From an uncultured Collinsella sp. (GTDB lineage Bacteria > Actinomycetota > Coriobacteriia > Coriobacteriales > Coriobacteriaceae): a DNA stretch of 6,610 bases. The translations under genes were made by a program, and so were the position numbers. The notes below the pieces were generated by a model, which was not told where the DNA came from, did no database searches, and saw only the letters and a list, made by a program, of their open reading frames with translations. The stretch covers positions 1 through 6,610 of the forward strand of contig CABUKY010000098.1 of the NCBI GenBank assembly GCA_902492185.1. Direction: 5' to 3'. Shown here piece by piece: positions 1 to 6,056 of this stretch (within the stretch, counting starts at the first letter, position 1; each line of letters starts with the position of its first letter).

Positions 1-71
1 GAGTCAGGACTGTCCGAGCAGGCGACCTTATATATTTGCCCTCCCCGGGGCTCCTCGCCCGAACCCCTCAG
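1..71. other. Intergenic tail downstream of the DUF711 gene
   Basis: No coding region is supported here. Reading the minus strand past the DUF711 stop codon, there is a G/C-rich stretch with a weak GGGC-GAGGA-GCCC inverted repeat, and then an AT island around positions 29-38. No T-run follows the repeat, so I do not call a terminator. The far-left GGACTGTCC is a short palindrome. I recognise no RNA gene in it, and the window ends too soon to judge what lies beyond. Confidence 0.5.
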
Positions 72-1409
72 CTAGTTCTTGAGCGAGTTCAGCGGCGCCG
101 GGAAGCGTCCGCCACGGTGGGCAAGCACGGTGCCGGCGTTGGGGTTCACCGGCATGATGGGTGCACGGCCGAACAGGCCGCCGTACTCGACGCAGTCGCC
201 CACGCCCTTGCCAATGGCGGGAATCACGCGGACGGCCGTGGTCTTGTTGTTGATGACGCCGATGGCCATCTCGTCGGCGATGATGCCGGCGATGGTCTCG
301 ACCGGGGTGTCGCCGGGGATGGCGATCATGTCCAGGCCAACGGAGCACACGCAGGTCATGGCCTCGAGCTTCTCAAGCGAAAGCGCGCCGGCTTCGACGG
401 CGGCGATCATGCCGGCGTCCTCGGACACGGGGATAAAGGCGCCGGAGAGACCGCCCACGCTGGAGCTGGCCATGACGCCGCCCTTCTTGACGGCATCGTT
501 GAGCATGGCGAGCGCGCAGGTCGTGCCGGGGCCACCGCAGGTGCCCACGCCGATGATCTCGAGGATGCGGGCAACGGAGTCGCCGATGGCAGGCGTGGGA
601 GCCAGTGACAGGTCGACAATGCCTTTCTCGACACCCAGACGGCGGGCTGCCTCACGGCTCATGAGCTCGCCGGCGCGGGTGATCTTAAAGGCGGTCTGCT
701 TGATTTTCTCGGCAACCTCCATCATCGAGGCGGAGTCGGGGAGCGTCTCCAAGGCAGCAGCCATAACGCCGGGGCCCGAGACGCCAACGTTGATGACGGC
801 GCCCGCCATAAACGGGGAGTCCTCGACCATGTTGGCAAAGCAGACAAACTTGGAGGCGCCAACGGAATCCTGGTCGGCCGTGAGCTTGGCGGCATCGATG
901 ATGGTTTGGGCGGCCATAAGCACGGCGTCCATGTTGATGCCGGCGCGCAGGCTGGCGACGTTAACGCTGGAGCAGACGCGGCTGGTGGTGGCGAGCGCCT
1001 GGGGGATGGACTGGATGACGCGGCGGTCGGCGTCGCCGATGCCCTTCTGGACGAGTGCGGAGAAGCCGCCCAGGTAATCGATGCCGAGCGTCTCGGCCGC
1101 GCGGTCGAGGGCATGCGCGATGGGGGTGAGGTCCTCATCCTTGCAGCACGCGGCGATTTGCGCCACCGGGGTGACGGAAACGCGCTTGTTGACGATGGGG
1201 ATACCGTACTCGCGCTCGAGGTTCTCGGCGGTCTCGACCAGATGCTCAGCCGTGTGCGTCACGTGGTCGTAGATCTTCGTGCACATGCGGTCGAGGTTCT
1301 CGTCACCGCAACCCATGAGCGAAACACCCATGGTGATGGTCCTGATGTCGAGGTTCTGCTCCTCAACCATGCCGCGGGTTTCCGCGATTTCTGCGGGCGT
1401 GATCGCCAT
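72..1409 (-). CDS. DUF711/UPF0210 'PFL family' protein
   Basis: A complete 445-residue protein of the UPF0210 (DUF711) family. Solved members have a pyruvate formate-lyase-like barrel fold, but the biochemical function is unknown to me and I assign none. Recognisable stretches are the N-terminal DIRTITMGVSLMGC (21-34), the glycine/cysteine-rich GTCGGPGTTCA (289-299), the SSVGGLSGAFIPVSEDAG stretch (316-333), GRAPIMPVN (414-422), and the family ending RGGRFPAPLNSLKN. No classical glycyl-radical RVxGY motif is visible near the C-terminus, so radical chemistry of the PFL type should not be assumed. The chosen ATG at 1409 follows AGGAG (1417-1421) with 7 nt spacing. An upstream ATG at 1466 would add 19 residues, but it lies inside the inverted repeat and has no good ribosome binding site. 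The gene follows metH in the same direction, 108 bases away. The length is typical and I see no damage. Relatives are often paired with a small ACT-domain gene, which is not present directly upstream here. Confidence 0.92.
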   Translation of the reverse strand: MAITPAEIAETRGMVEEQNLDIRTITMGVSLMGCGDENLDRMCTKIYDHVTHTAEHLVETAENLEREYGIPIVNKRVSVTPVAQIAACCKDEDLTPIAHALDRAAETLGIDYLGGFSALVQKGIGDADRRVIQSIPQALATTSRVCSSVNVASLRAGINMDAVLMAAQTIIDAAKLTADQDSVGASKFVCFANMVEDSPFMAGAVINVGVSGPGVMAAALETLPDSASMMEVAEKIKQTAFKITRAGELMSREAARRLGVEKGIVDLSLAPTPAIGDSVARILEIIGVGTCGGPGTTCALAMLNDAVKKGGVMASSSVGGLSGAFIPVSEDAGMIAAVEAGALSLEKLEAMTCVCSVGLDMIAIPGDTPVETIAGIIADEMAIGVINNKTTAVRVIPAIGKGVGDCVEYGGLFGRAPIMPVNPNAGTVLAHRGGRFPAPLNSLKN

Positions 1410-1444
1410 CCTTGCGCTCCTATCTGCCAAAACGAGCATAGTTC

Positions 1445-1473
1445 TTTCTATTTTAACGTGCCGCACGTGCCAA
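1445..1473 (-). promoter_or_regulatory. Possible promoter for the DUF711 gene
   Basis: On the minus strand, TTGGCA (1473-1468, five of six matches to a sigma-70 -35 box) is followed after exactly 17 nt by TAGAAA (1450-1445, four of six matches to a -10 box). Transcription would start near 1438 and give a leader of about 30 nt before the ATG at 1409. The -35 box lies in the loop-proximal part of the nested inverted repeat, so a protein bound to the repeat would compete with RNA polymerase. This is a pattern match only. Confidence 0.35.
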
Positions 1474-1492
1474 GTGGCGCATGCGGCACGTT
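1455..1492 (-). repeat. Long nested inverted repeat between metH and the DUF711 gene
   Basis: A perfect 11-bp inverted repeat: AACGTGCCGCA (1455-1465) pairs with TGCGGCACGTT (1482-1492). Inside it, GTGCC (1467-1471) can pair with GGCGC (1476-1480) around an AAGT loop, including one G-T wobble and after one C/A mismatch. The result is an unusually long hairpin starting about 25 nt after the metH stop, where a transcription terminator would be expected. A TTTT run follows the stem only on the plus strand (1491-1494). In the direction of metH the stem ends in GTT and is followed by AAAATAG, so it is not a textbook intrinsic terminator. It may act as a 3'-end processing or stabilising hairpin, a weak terminator, or a DNA operator for the downstream gene. 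Confidence 0.75.
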
Positions 1493-1517
1493 TTGGTGCT
1501 CGGTTGTTTCCGTTGTG

Positions 1518-4076
1518 TTACTGCCCAAAGACCTCTTCGGCGATGCGCGCGCTCTCGGCGGCATCCTTGGCGTAGTAGTCCGCGCCGATCTGCTTGGCGT
1601 ATTCGGGGGTGAGCACGGCACCGCCTACGATGATCTTGACGCCCGGAACCTCGGCATGAAGCAGCTTGATGGTCTCCTCCATGGCCACGACGGTGGTAGT
1701 CATAAGCGCCGAGAGGCCGACGAGTTTGATATCGCGCTCCTTGACGGTCTTGAGTACCTCTTGTGGGTCGACGTCGCGGCCTAGGTCAAAGACGGTATAG
1801 CCGTAGTTATCGAGCAGCATTTTGACGATGTTCTTACCGATGTCGTGGATATCGCCCTTGACGGTGGCCACGCAGATCTTGCCCTTGTCGGCAATCTCGC
1901 CGGCGGGCATCAGGCGCTTGATGGTGTCGAAGCCCACACGCGCTGCCTCGGCCGAGGCCATAAGCTGCGGCAAGAAGAACTTGCCCTGGTCAAAGAGAAC
2001 GCCAACCTCGTCGAGGGCGGGGATAAAGTGATTGTTGATGAGGTCCATGGCGTCATGGTCTGCCAGCAGACGCTCGGTCTCGGCAGCGATTTCGCCTTTG
2101 CGGCCCGAGACGACCATGCGACGAATCGGGTCGTCGTTGCCGTCGGTGCCGGCGGTGCCAGCAGCGGGCGCGGCATCACTCGATGCGGCCTGAGCTGCTG
2201 CCGGGTTTGCGGCGATCTTGTACGGATCGGTCCAGCCGGCGTAGCGCTCGATGTATCCGGTCGAGCCCTCGTCCTCAACGCTCAACACACGATAGCTGTA
2301 GACAGTATCCATAAAGCGCTTGGAACCCGGGTTCATGATGGGGGCGTCCAGGCCCGCGCCAAAGGCGGCGGCCAAAAAGACCGAGCCCAGCAGCGGGCGG
2401 GCAGGCAGGCCAAAGCTGATGTTCGACACGCCGAGTGCGCATTTGACGCCCAGACGCTCCTTGCACAGGGACATGGCGCGCAGGATCTGCTCGGCCTGGC
2501 GTTGATTGGTCGAGGCGGTCATGACCAGGCAGTCGATGAGGATGCGGTCCGGTCCGATGCCGTAGCGGGCAGCCTCGGCCACGATGCGCTCGGCGATGGC
2601 GAAGCGAGCCTCGGCGGTATCGGGGATGCCGCCTTCGTCGAGCGTAAGGCCGACAACGTTGGTGCCGTAGTGGGCGACCAGCGGAAAGATCTCATCCATG
2701 ATCTGCTGCTTGCCATTGACCGAGTTGATGATGGGCTTGCCGGCGTAGCGGCGCACGGCGGCCTCGACGGCGGCGGGGTCGGTGGAGTCGATCTGCAGCG
2801 GCAGCAGCGTGGAGCCCTGGAGCTGCTCGGTGGCCTGTTGGATGATCTTGACCTCGTCGATCTCGGGCAGGCCCACGTTAACGTCCAGGATGTCGGCGCC
2901 CTGTTCCTGCTGGCTAATGCCCTGGCTCACGACGTAGTCCAGGTCGCCGTCGCGCAGGGCCTGCTGCAGGCGCTTTTTGCCGGTGGGGTTGATGCGCTCG
3001 CCGATGACGGCGATCTTGTGGCCGTCGCAGGGAAGGTCCACGACCGTTTGGGCGCTCGTGACCGACATACTGGGCTTGCGGCGGCGCGGGCTGGGCGTGT
3101 GGTTGTCGATAAGCGTGCGCAAGGCCGCCATGTGCGCCGGCGTGGTGCCGCAGCAACCGCCCACGACGCTCACGCCGTCCTCGATCATGCCGGCGACGGC
3201 CTTGGCGTATTCGGGGGCCTGGATGTCAAAGACGGTATTGCCGTCGTCGTCCACGCGGGGCAGTCCCGCATTGGCCTGCACCATAACGGGCTTGTCGGTG
3301 ACGGTGAGCATACGCGCGGCGAGTCCTCGGAGCTCGGCCGGGCCCTGGCTGCAGTTGATGCCCAGGACGTCGGCGCCGATGGCGTCGAGCGTGATGGCGG
3401 CGACCTCGGGGCTCGTTCCTAGGAAGGTACGGCCGTCTTCCTCAAAGGTCATGGTGGCAAAGACGGGCAGGTCGGAGTTCTCGCGGCAGGCGAGGACAGC
3501 CGCCTTGATCTCGGCCAGGTCGGTCATGGTCTCGATAATAAAGAGGTCCACGCCCGCATCGACGCCTGCGCGCACTTCCTCGGCAAAGAGGTCGTAGGCC
3601 TCGTCGAAGCTCAGGGTACCCAGGGGGCGAAGCAGTGCGCCGATGGGGCCGATGTCACCGGCGACGTAGCGGGCGCCGGCCGCGTGGGCACAGGTGACGG
3701 CCGCGGCAAAGACGTCTGCCACGGTGGCGGCACCGTCGAGCTTGTGGGCGTTGGCGCCAAAGGTGTTGGCGGTGATCACGTCGCAGCCGGCCTCGACATA
3801 TTGACGTTGGATATCGGTGATAACCTGGGGTTCCTCAAAGTTGAGCAGCTCGGGCAGGGCGCCCGCCTTCATGCCAGCGGCCTGCAACATAGTGCCCATG
3901 CCGCCGTCGAACAGCAGGTGTCCTGTGCCCTCGATGGCCGCACGCAGGCGATCGTCCTTAATGCGCAGATCGTCGATCGTGCGCGTCTTGTACGTGGCAC
4001 CGTTGCGACGTACGGCATCAACGGGTGCCGCCAATGCAGTGCCGTCAGAATCATGAGTGATAAGCGGAGTAAACAT
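1518..4076 (-). CDS. metH: Cobalamin-dependent methionine synthase lacking the reactivation domain
   Basis: A cytoplasmic enzyme that transfers the methyl group of 5-methyl-THF to homocysteine through cobalamin, the last step of methionine synthesis. The 852 residues hold three modules. The homocysteine S-methyltransferase barrel (about 53-325) has zinc ligands Cys242 (in INCSQG) and Cys308/Cys309 (in GGCCG). The pterin-binding barrel (about 354-620) has IGERINPTG, ADILDVN and QIDSTD. The cobalamin module has a helical cap (about 651-725) and a Rossmann domain (about 732-852) with the axial-ligand motif GDIHDIG, His744. An Ala-rich linker (about 622-648) separates the pterin and cobalamin parts. 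The protein stops right after the B12 domain, whereas E. coli MetH (about 1,227 residues) continues into a SAM-binding reactivation domain; here that domain is encoded by the next gene upstream. The ATG at 4076 is supported by AGGAG (4083-4087) with 6 nt spacing, and no other Met occurs before the barrel. This leaves an unexplained N-terminal extension of about 45-50 residues. Confidence 0.96.
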   Translation of the reverse strand: MFTPLITHDSDGTALAAPVDAVRRNGATYKTRTIDDLRIKDDRLRAAIEGTGHLLFDGGMGTMLQAAGMKAGALPELLNFEEPQVITDIQRQYVEAGCDVITANTFGANAHKLDGAATVADVFAAAVTCAHAAGARYVAGDIGPIGALLRPLGTLSFDEAYDLFAEEVRAGVDAGVDLFIIETMTDLAEIKAAVLACRENSDLPVFATMTFEEDGRTFLGTSPEVAAITLDAIGADVLGINCSQGPAELRGLAARMLTVTDKPVMVQANAGLPRVDDDGNTVFDIQAPEYAKAVAGMIEDGVSVVGGCCGTTPAHMAALRTLIDNHTPSPRRRKPSMSVTSAQTVVDLPCDGHKIAVIGERINPTGKKRLQQALRDGDLDYVVSQGISQQEQGADILDVNVGLPEIDEVKIIQQATEQLQGSTLLPLQIDSTDPAAVEAAVRRYAGKPIINSVNGKQQIMDEIFPLVAHYGTNVVGLTLDEGGIPDTAEARFAIAERIVAEAARYGIGPDRILIDCLVMTASTNQRQAEQILRAMSLCKERLGVKCALGVSNISFGLPARPLLGSVFLAAAFGAGLDAPIMNPGSKRFMDTVYSYRVLSVEDEGSTGYIERYAGWTDPYKIAANPAAAQAASSDAAPAAGTAGTDGNDDPIRRMVVSGRKGEIAAETERLLADHDAMDLINNHFIPALDEVGVLFDQGKFFLPQLMASAEAARVGFDTIKRLMPAGEIADKGKICVATVKGDIHDIGKNIVKMLLDNYGYTVFDLGRDVDPQEVLKTVKERDIKLVGLSALMTTTVVAMEETIKLLHAEVPGVKIIVGGAVLTPEYAKQIGADYYAKDAAESARIAEEVFGQ

Positions 4077-4082
4077 CGGGGG

Positions 4083-4088
4083 CTCCTA
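4083..4088 (-). promoter_or_regulatory. metH ribosome binding site overlapping the upstream stop codon
   Basis: On the minus strand, TAGGAG contains both the TAG stop of the reactivation gene (4088-4086) and the AGGAG Shine-Dalgarno of metH (4087-4083). It lies 6 nt before the metH ATG. Ribosomes finishing the reactivation gene therefore stop on the metH initiation site, which implies translational coupling of the two parts of methionine synthase. It also fixes the metH start at 4076. Confidence 0.8.
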
Positions 4089-4874
4089 ATGGCTGGAATA
4101 GCAGGTGGTGTGGGCGGCACGGAAGCGGCAGTTCTCGCGCATGCGGCAGATATTGCAGGTGGGGCGGCTCTGGGCGTCGTGGACCTCGCCGTCAAACAGA
4201 CCGATCACCGCGGTCACGCTTTTGGTGGGCATGAGTAGGCTGGTGGGGGTGACGGTCAGGCCGATGAGCCGTGTGGCGTTGAGCGCATTGACGATCGAGC
4301 GCTGGGCCGAGAGCGGGCAGTCGCCATAGCCGGGACTAAAGCGCCAGTTGCCGGCGAGCCCATGAACGGCGGCGTCCGTCTTGACCTGCTGGTCCATTTG
4401 CTCAACGGCGGCTTCCACGTAAGCGGAGCACGCGGCGTCGAGCACGGCGCCCTCCAGGGGATGTTGGGCTCCCGTGGTGCGCAGGCGACGCTCGGCGTCC
4501 ATGCCGAGGGTGCATGCCATGAGCGCGGCAAAGCGGGCATCTTTGAGATGTCGATAGATATCGCGACCTCGCAGCTCAACGTTGGTGCCAACCAGACGGA
4601 TGCTGGGCTCGCCCTGCTCGTCAACGCCCGTGGCATCGACGGCAAACACGCGTCGCACGCCACGGGGCTCAATGTCCAGTTCCAGACGTTCAACGACAAG
4701 CTCAATACGTCGTGATAGTTCGGGCTCAATCTGCTGGCCGCCGTAACCCAGATACCGCAGCATCTCGGCACGGTCGACACGGGGATGGTGCGCAGCATCG
4801 ACACGGTAAAGCGCCGGCGACGCAAGGTCGGCCGGCACTTCGACAGCGATTGTATCGATGCGCGGTTTTTCCAT
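4086..4874 (-). CDS. Free-standing methionine synthase reactivation (activation domain) protein
   Basis: A 262-residue protein resembling the SAM-binding activation domain of MetH. Its expected job is to bind the cobalamin module of MetH when the cofactor has oxidised to cob(II)alamin and to supply the SAM-derived methyl group during reductive reactivation. The best signature is RFSPGYGDCP (178-187), which corresponds to the RxxPGYxxCP SAM-binding motif of the MetH C-terminal domain. A later MPTKSVTAVIGL stretch (215-226) matches the conserved end of that domain. A Cys-rich tail, C-x2-C-x5-C-x8-C (Cys240, 243, 249, 258), is not part of the E. coli domain and could bind metal or an Fe-S cluster; this is inferred from spacing only. 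The start at 4874 shares a base with the metF stop (TAATG). An upstream in-frame ATG at 4967 lies within metF and would add 31 basic, unrelated residues. Separate reactivation proteins are known, for example TM0269 beside the short MetH TM0268 in Thermotoga maritima. Confidence 0.9.
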   Translation of the reverse strand: MEKPRIDTIAVEVPADLASPALYRVDAAHHPRVDRAEMLRYLGYGGQQIEPELSRRIELVVERLELDIEPRGVRRVFAVDATGVDEQGEPSIRLVGTNVELRGRDIYRHLKDARFAALMACTLGMDAERRLRTTGAQHPLEGAVLDAACSAYVEAAVEQMDQQVKTDAAVHGLAGNWRFSPGYGDCPLSAQRSIVNALNATRLIGLTVTPTSLLMPTKSVTAVIGLFDGEVHDAQSRPTCNICRMRENCRFRAAHTTCYSSH

Positions 4875-4876
4875 TA
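4872..4876 (-). promoter_or_regulatory. TAATG stop-start overlap between metF and the reactivation gene
   Basis: On the minus strand, the TAA stop of metF (4876-4874) and the ATG of the next gene (4874-4872) share one A. No strong Shine-Dalgarno sits at ideal spacing; the nearest purine runs are GGGG immediately before TAATG and a GGAG farther upstream. Initiation therefore probably depends on ribosomes terminating on metF, which ties the output of the second gene to the first. Confidence 0.8.
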
Positions 4877-5746
4877 CCCCAGGCGCTCCATAATGGTCGC
4901 GGCGATCGCAGGACGGTTCATAGTGTACAGGTGCAGGCCGTCGGCGCCGTGCTCCTTGAGGTCGCAAAGCTGGCGGGCTGCATAATCTACACCAGCTGCC
5001 TGCAGGCTCTCGGGGTCATTCTCGTACTTGGCGAGAATCTTGATGACGGGGGAGGGCAGCGACGCGCCGCACATAAAGACCATGCGGCTGATCTGTGACT
5101 TGCCCATAAACGGCATGATGCCCGCGGTAATGGGCACGGTGATGCCGACCTTGTTGGCAAGCTCGCGAAAACGGTAGAAGCACTCGTTATCAAAGAAGAG
5201 CTGCGTCACAAAGAAGCTCGCGCCGGCGTCCTGTTTTTGCTTGAGGTGTTCGACCGAGAGGTTGAGATCCTCACAGGCAATGTGGCCCTCGGGGTAGGCT
5301 GCGGCGCCCACGCAAAAGCCGGCGTCGACGAGCTCGGGGATGAGGTCACGGGCGTAGGCGTAGTCCGAGGCGGGCTTGTCGTCCTCGGTCGCGCCGGCGG
5401 GGAGATCGCCGCGCAGGGCCAGGATGTTTTCCACGCCGGCGGTGCGATACTCGTCGATCTTGGCGGCGATATCGGCGTGCGACCGGCCCACGCAGGTAAG
5501 GTGTGCCACCGAGGGCGTGTCGAATTCGCTCGTAATCATATGCGCGATGGGGGCGGTGGCGGCACCGTTGCCCGAGCCGCCGGCCGAGCAGGTGACCGAG
5601 ACAAAGCTCGGCGAAAGCTTGCACAGATTGCCTGCCACTTCGCGAGCCGTGTCGAGGGTCAGCTCGCCCTTGGGCGGGAACATCTCAAACGAAATGGGCG
5701 CGGTGCCCTGGGATGCTGCCTGCTTAAAAACCTCGTCGACGCGCAT
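4874..5746 (-). CDS. metF: 5,10-methylenetetrahydrofolate reductase
   Basis: A cytoplasmic FAD-dependent reductase converting 5,10-methylene-THF to 5-methyl-THF, the methyl donor used by MetH. The 290 residues match the usual length of bacterial single-domain MTHFRs and span one barrel. Visible motifs are SFEMFPPKG (19-27, with the catalytic-type Glu21 near the N-terminus), ILALRGDLP (108-116, with Asp114 at the position of the FAD/folate-interacting Asp of E. coli MetF), YPEGH (151-155), TQLFFD (181-186), ITAGIMP (205-211) and TMNRP near the end. The start at 5746 is chosen because AGAGGAG (5759-5753) lies 6 nt upstream and the protein then begins MRVDEVF, as in relatives. An ATG at 5812 would add 22 residues of poor, Cys/His-rich sequence. 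It is the first gene of the metF-reactivase-metH operon and faces glnN across a 426-base gap. I see no sign of damage. Confidence 0.96.
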   Translation of the reverse strand: MRVDEVFKQAASQGTAPISFEMFPPKGELTLDTAREVAGNLCKLSPSFVSVTCSAGGSGNGAATAPIAHMITSEFDTPSVAHLTCVGRSHADIAAKIDEYRTAGVENILALRGDLPAGATEDDKPASDYAYARDLIPELVDAGFCVGAAAYPEGHIACEDLNLSVEHLKQKQDAGASFFVTQLFFDNECFYRFRELANKVGITVPITAGIMPFMGKSQISRMVFMCGASLPSPVIKILAKYENDPESLQAAGVDYAARQLCDLKEHGADGLHLYTMNRPAIAATIMERLG

Positions 5747-5789
5747 ATCGTGCTCCTCTAGATACGCAATAGTGTGATGTGTTGTAAGG

Positions 5790-5817
5790 ATTCTACAGCA
5801 CCACTGTGTCACGGTGG
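5790..5817 (-). promoter_or_regulatory. Possible metF operon promoter with adjacent palindrome
   Basis: On the minus strand, TAGAAT (5795-5790) is a good -10 box lying about 45-50 nt before the metF ATG. No recognisable -35 hexamer occurs at 15-19 nt spacing. In its place is an imperfect palindrome, CCACTG-TGTCA-CGGTGG on the plus strand (5801-5817, one G-T wobble if folded). A -10 box without a -35 box beside a dyad is the layout expected of an activator-dependent promoter, but this is only a pattern reading. Confidence 0.3.
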
Positions 5818-5837
5818 AGTTTCACTCGTTATTCGGG

Positions 5838-5849
5838 GATACCAATCAA
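5838..5849 (-). repeat. TTGATTGG motif, metF-side copy
   Basis: The minus strand reads TTGATTGGTATC. It matches the plus-strand TTGATTGGTTTC at 6049-6060 at 11 of 12 positions, so the two form a widely separated inverted pair, each pointing towards its own gene. It lies about 90 nt upstream of the metF start. It is a candidate protein-binding site; no regulator is identified. Confidence 0.45.
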
Positions 5850-5901
5850 AGATGCCTTGCTATCGGCTTTCTCTATAACAGAGCGGCTAATCTAGGCACG
5901 G

Positions 5902-5928
5902 ACTATAAAGACTGGTATCTGATGCAAA
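5902..5928 (-). promoter_or_regulatory. Alternative candidate promoter for the metF operon
   Basis: On the minus strand, TTTGCA (5928-5923, four of six to the -35 consensus) precedes TATAGT (5907-5902, five of six to the -10 consensus) by 15 nt, which is shorter than ideal. Use of this promoter would give a leader of about 150 nt for metF. The TTTGCA lies in the spacer of the 8-bp inverted repeat at 5911-5936, and one arm of that repeat sits between the two boxes, so the repeat would work as an operator for it. Confidence 0.3.
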
Positions 5929-5936
5929 ATACCAGT
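5911..5936. repeat. 8-bp perfect inverted repeat, likely operator or hairpin
   Basis: ACTGGTAT (5911-5918) and ATACCAGT (5929-5936) are exact reverse complements separated by 10 nt (CTGATGCAAA). The centre-to-centre distance of the arms is 18 bp, within reach of a dimeric helix-turn-helix regulator. As RNA it would form an 8-bp hairpin with a 10-nt loop. There is no T-run on either side, so it is not a terminator. The ATACCA half recurs at 5839-5844. Confidence 0.7.
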
Positions 5937-5985
5937 TAATAGAGCTCCATCCCAAATTGACTACCCTTAAACCATGGGGAGAGGT

Positions 5986-6000
5986 CTGCAATTTATGCAG
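5986..6000. repeat. 15-bp palindrome CTGCA-ATTTA-TGCAG
   Basis: Five-base arms CTGCA and TGCAG flank ATTTA. The palindrome directly abuts the first plus-strand TTGATTGG (6001-6008). It is short enough to occur by chance, but its position upstream of glnN beside another repeated motif makes it a reasonable candidate operator. Confidence 0.4.
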
Positions 6001-6056
6001 TTGATTGGCTGTTGAGGGTGGCAACGCCGCCTCGATAGGGTAACCTCATTGATTGG
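6001..6056 (+). repeat. Direct repeat TTGATTGG, two copies 48 nt apart
   Basis: TTGATTGG occurs at 6001-6008 and 6049-6056 on the plus strand, 48 nt start to start. The third copy in this intergenic region is on the minus strand at 5842-5849. The second plus copy overlaps the proposed glnN -35 box. Three copies of one octamer within 426 bases is well above chance expectation. Confidence 0.5.

Noticed and set aside
1..27. Possible RNA gene end at the left edge (GGACTGTCC palindrome)
   Set aside because: Too little sequence is available and it matches no tRNA, SRP RNA, tmRNA or RNase P landmark I recognise.
79..1077. Long plus-strand open frame (332 codons) opposite the DUF711 gene
   Set aside because: Low-complexity translation rich in Ser, Ala, Pro and Met with no domain signature. 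The minus strand carries a complete recognised family.
906..1784. Plus-strand open frame spanning the DUF711-metH spacer
   Set aside because: Its composition is typical of antisense reading of high-GC genes. It crosses the inverted repeat and overlaps two certain genes.
1845..3422. 525-codon plus-strand open frame opposite metH
   Set aside because: It is the mirror of a high-GC coding strand. The translation is rich in Gly, Asp, Ala and Val without recognisable motifs, there is no matching ribosome binding site, and metH on the other strand is certain.
4875..4967. Upstream extension of the reactivation gene to an ATG at 4967
   Set aside because: The extra 31 residues are encoded inside metF in another frame and look like random basic sequence. 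The TAATG junction at 4874 is the natural start.
5747..5812. Upstream extension of metF to an ATG at 5812
   Set aside because: The added 22 residues are unlike any MTHFR N-terminus, while AGAGGAG sits at ideal spacing before the ATG at 5746.
5747..5960. Cobalamin or SAM riboswitch in the metF leader
   Set aside because: Expected for a B12/methionine operon, so I looked on the minus strand, but saw no cobalamin box (GCCACTG-type with the surrounding paired core) and no SAM-I style multi-helix junction. A covariance-model search would settle it.
5957..5962. TTGACT as a glnN -35 box
   Set aside because: Close to consensus, but no -10-like hexamer occurs 15-19 nt downstream; the nearest AT-rich stretch is too far away.
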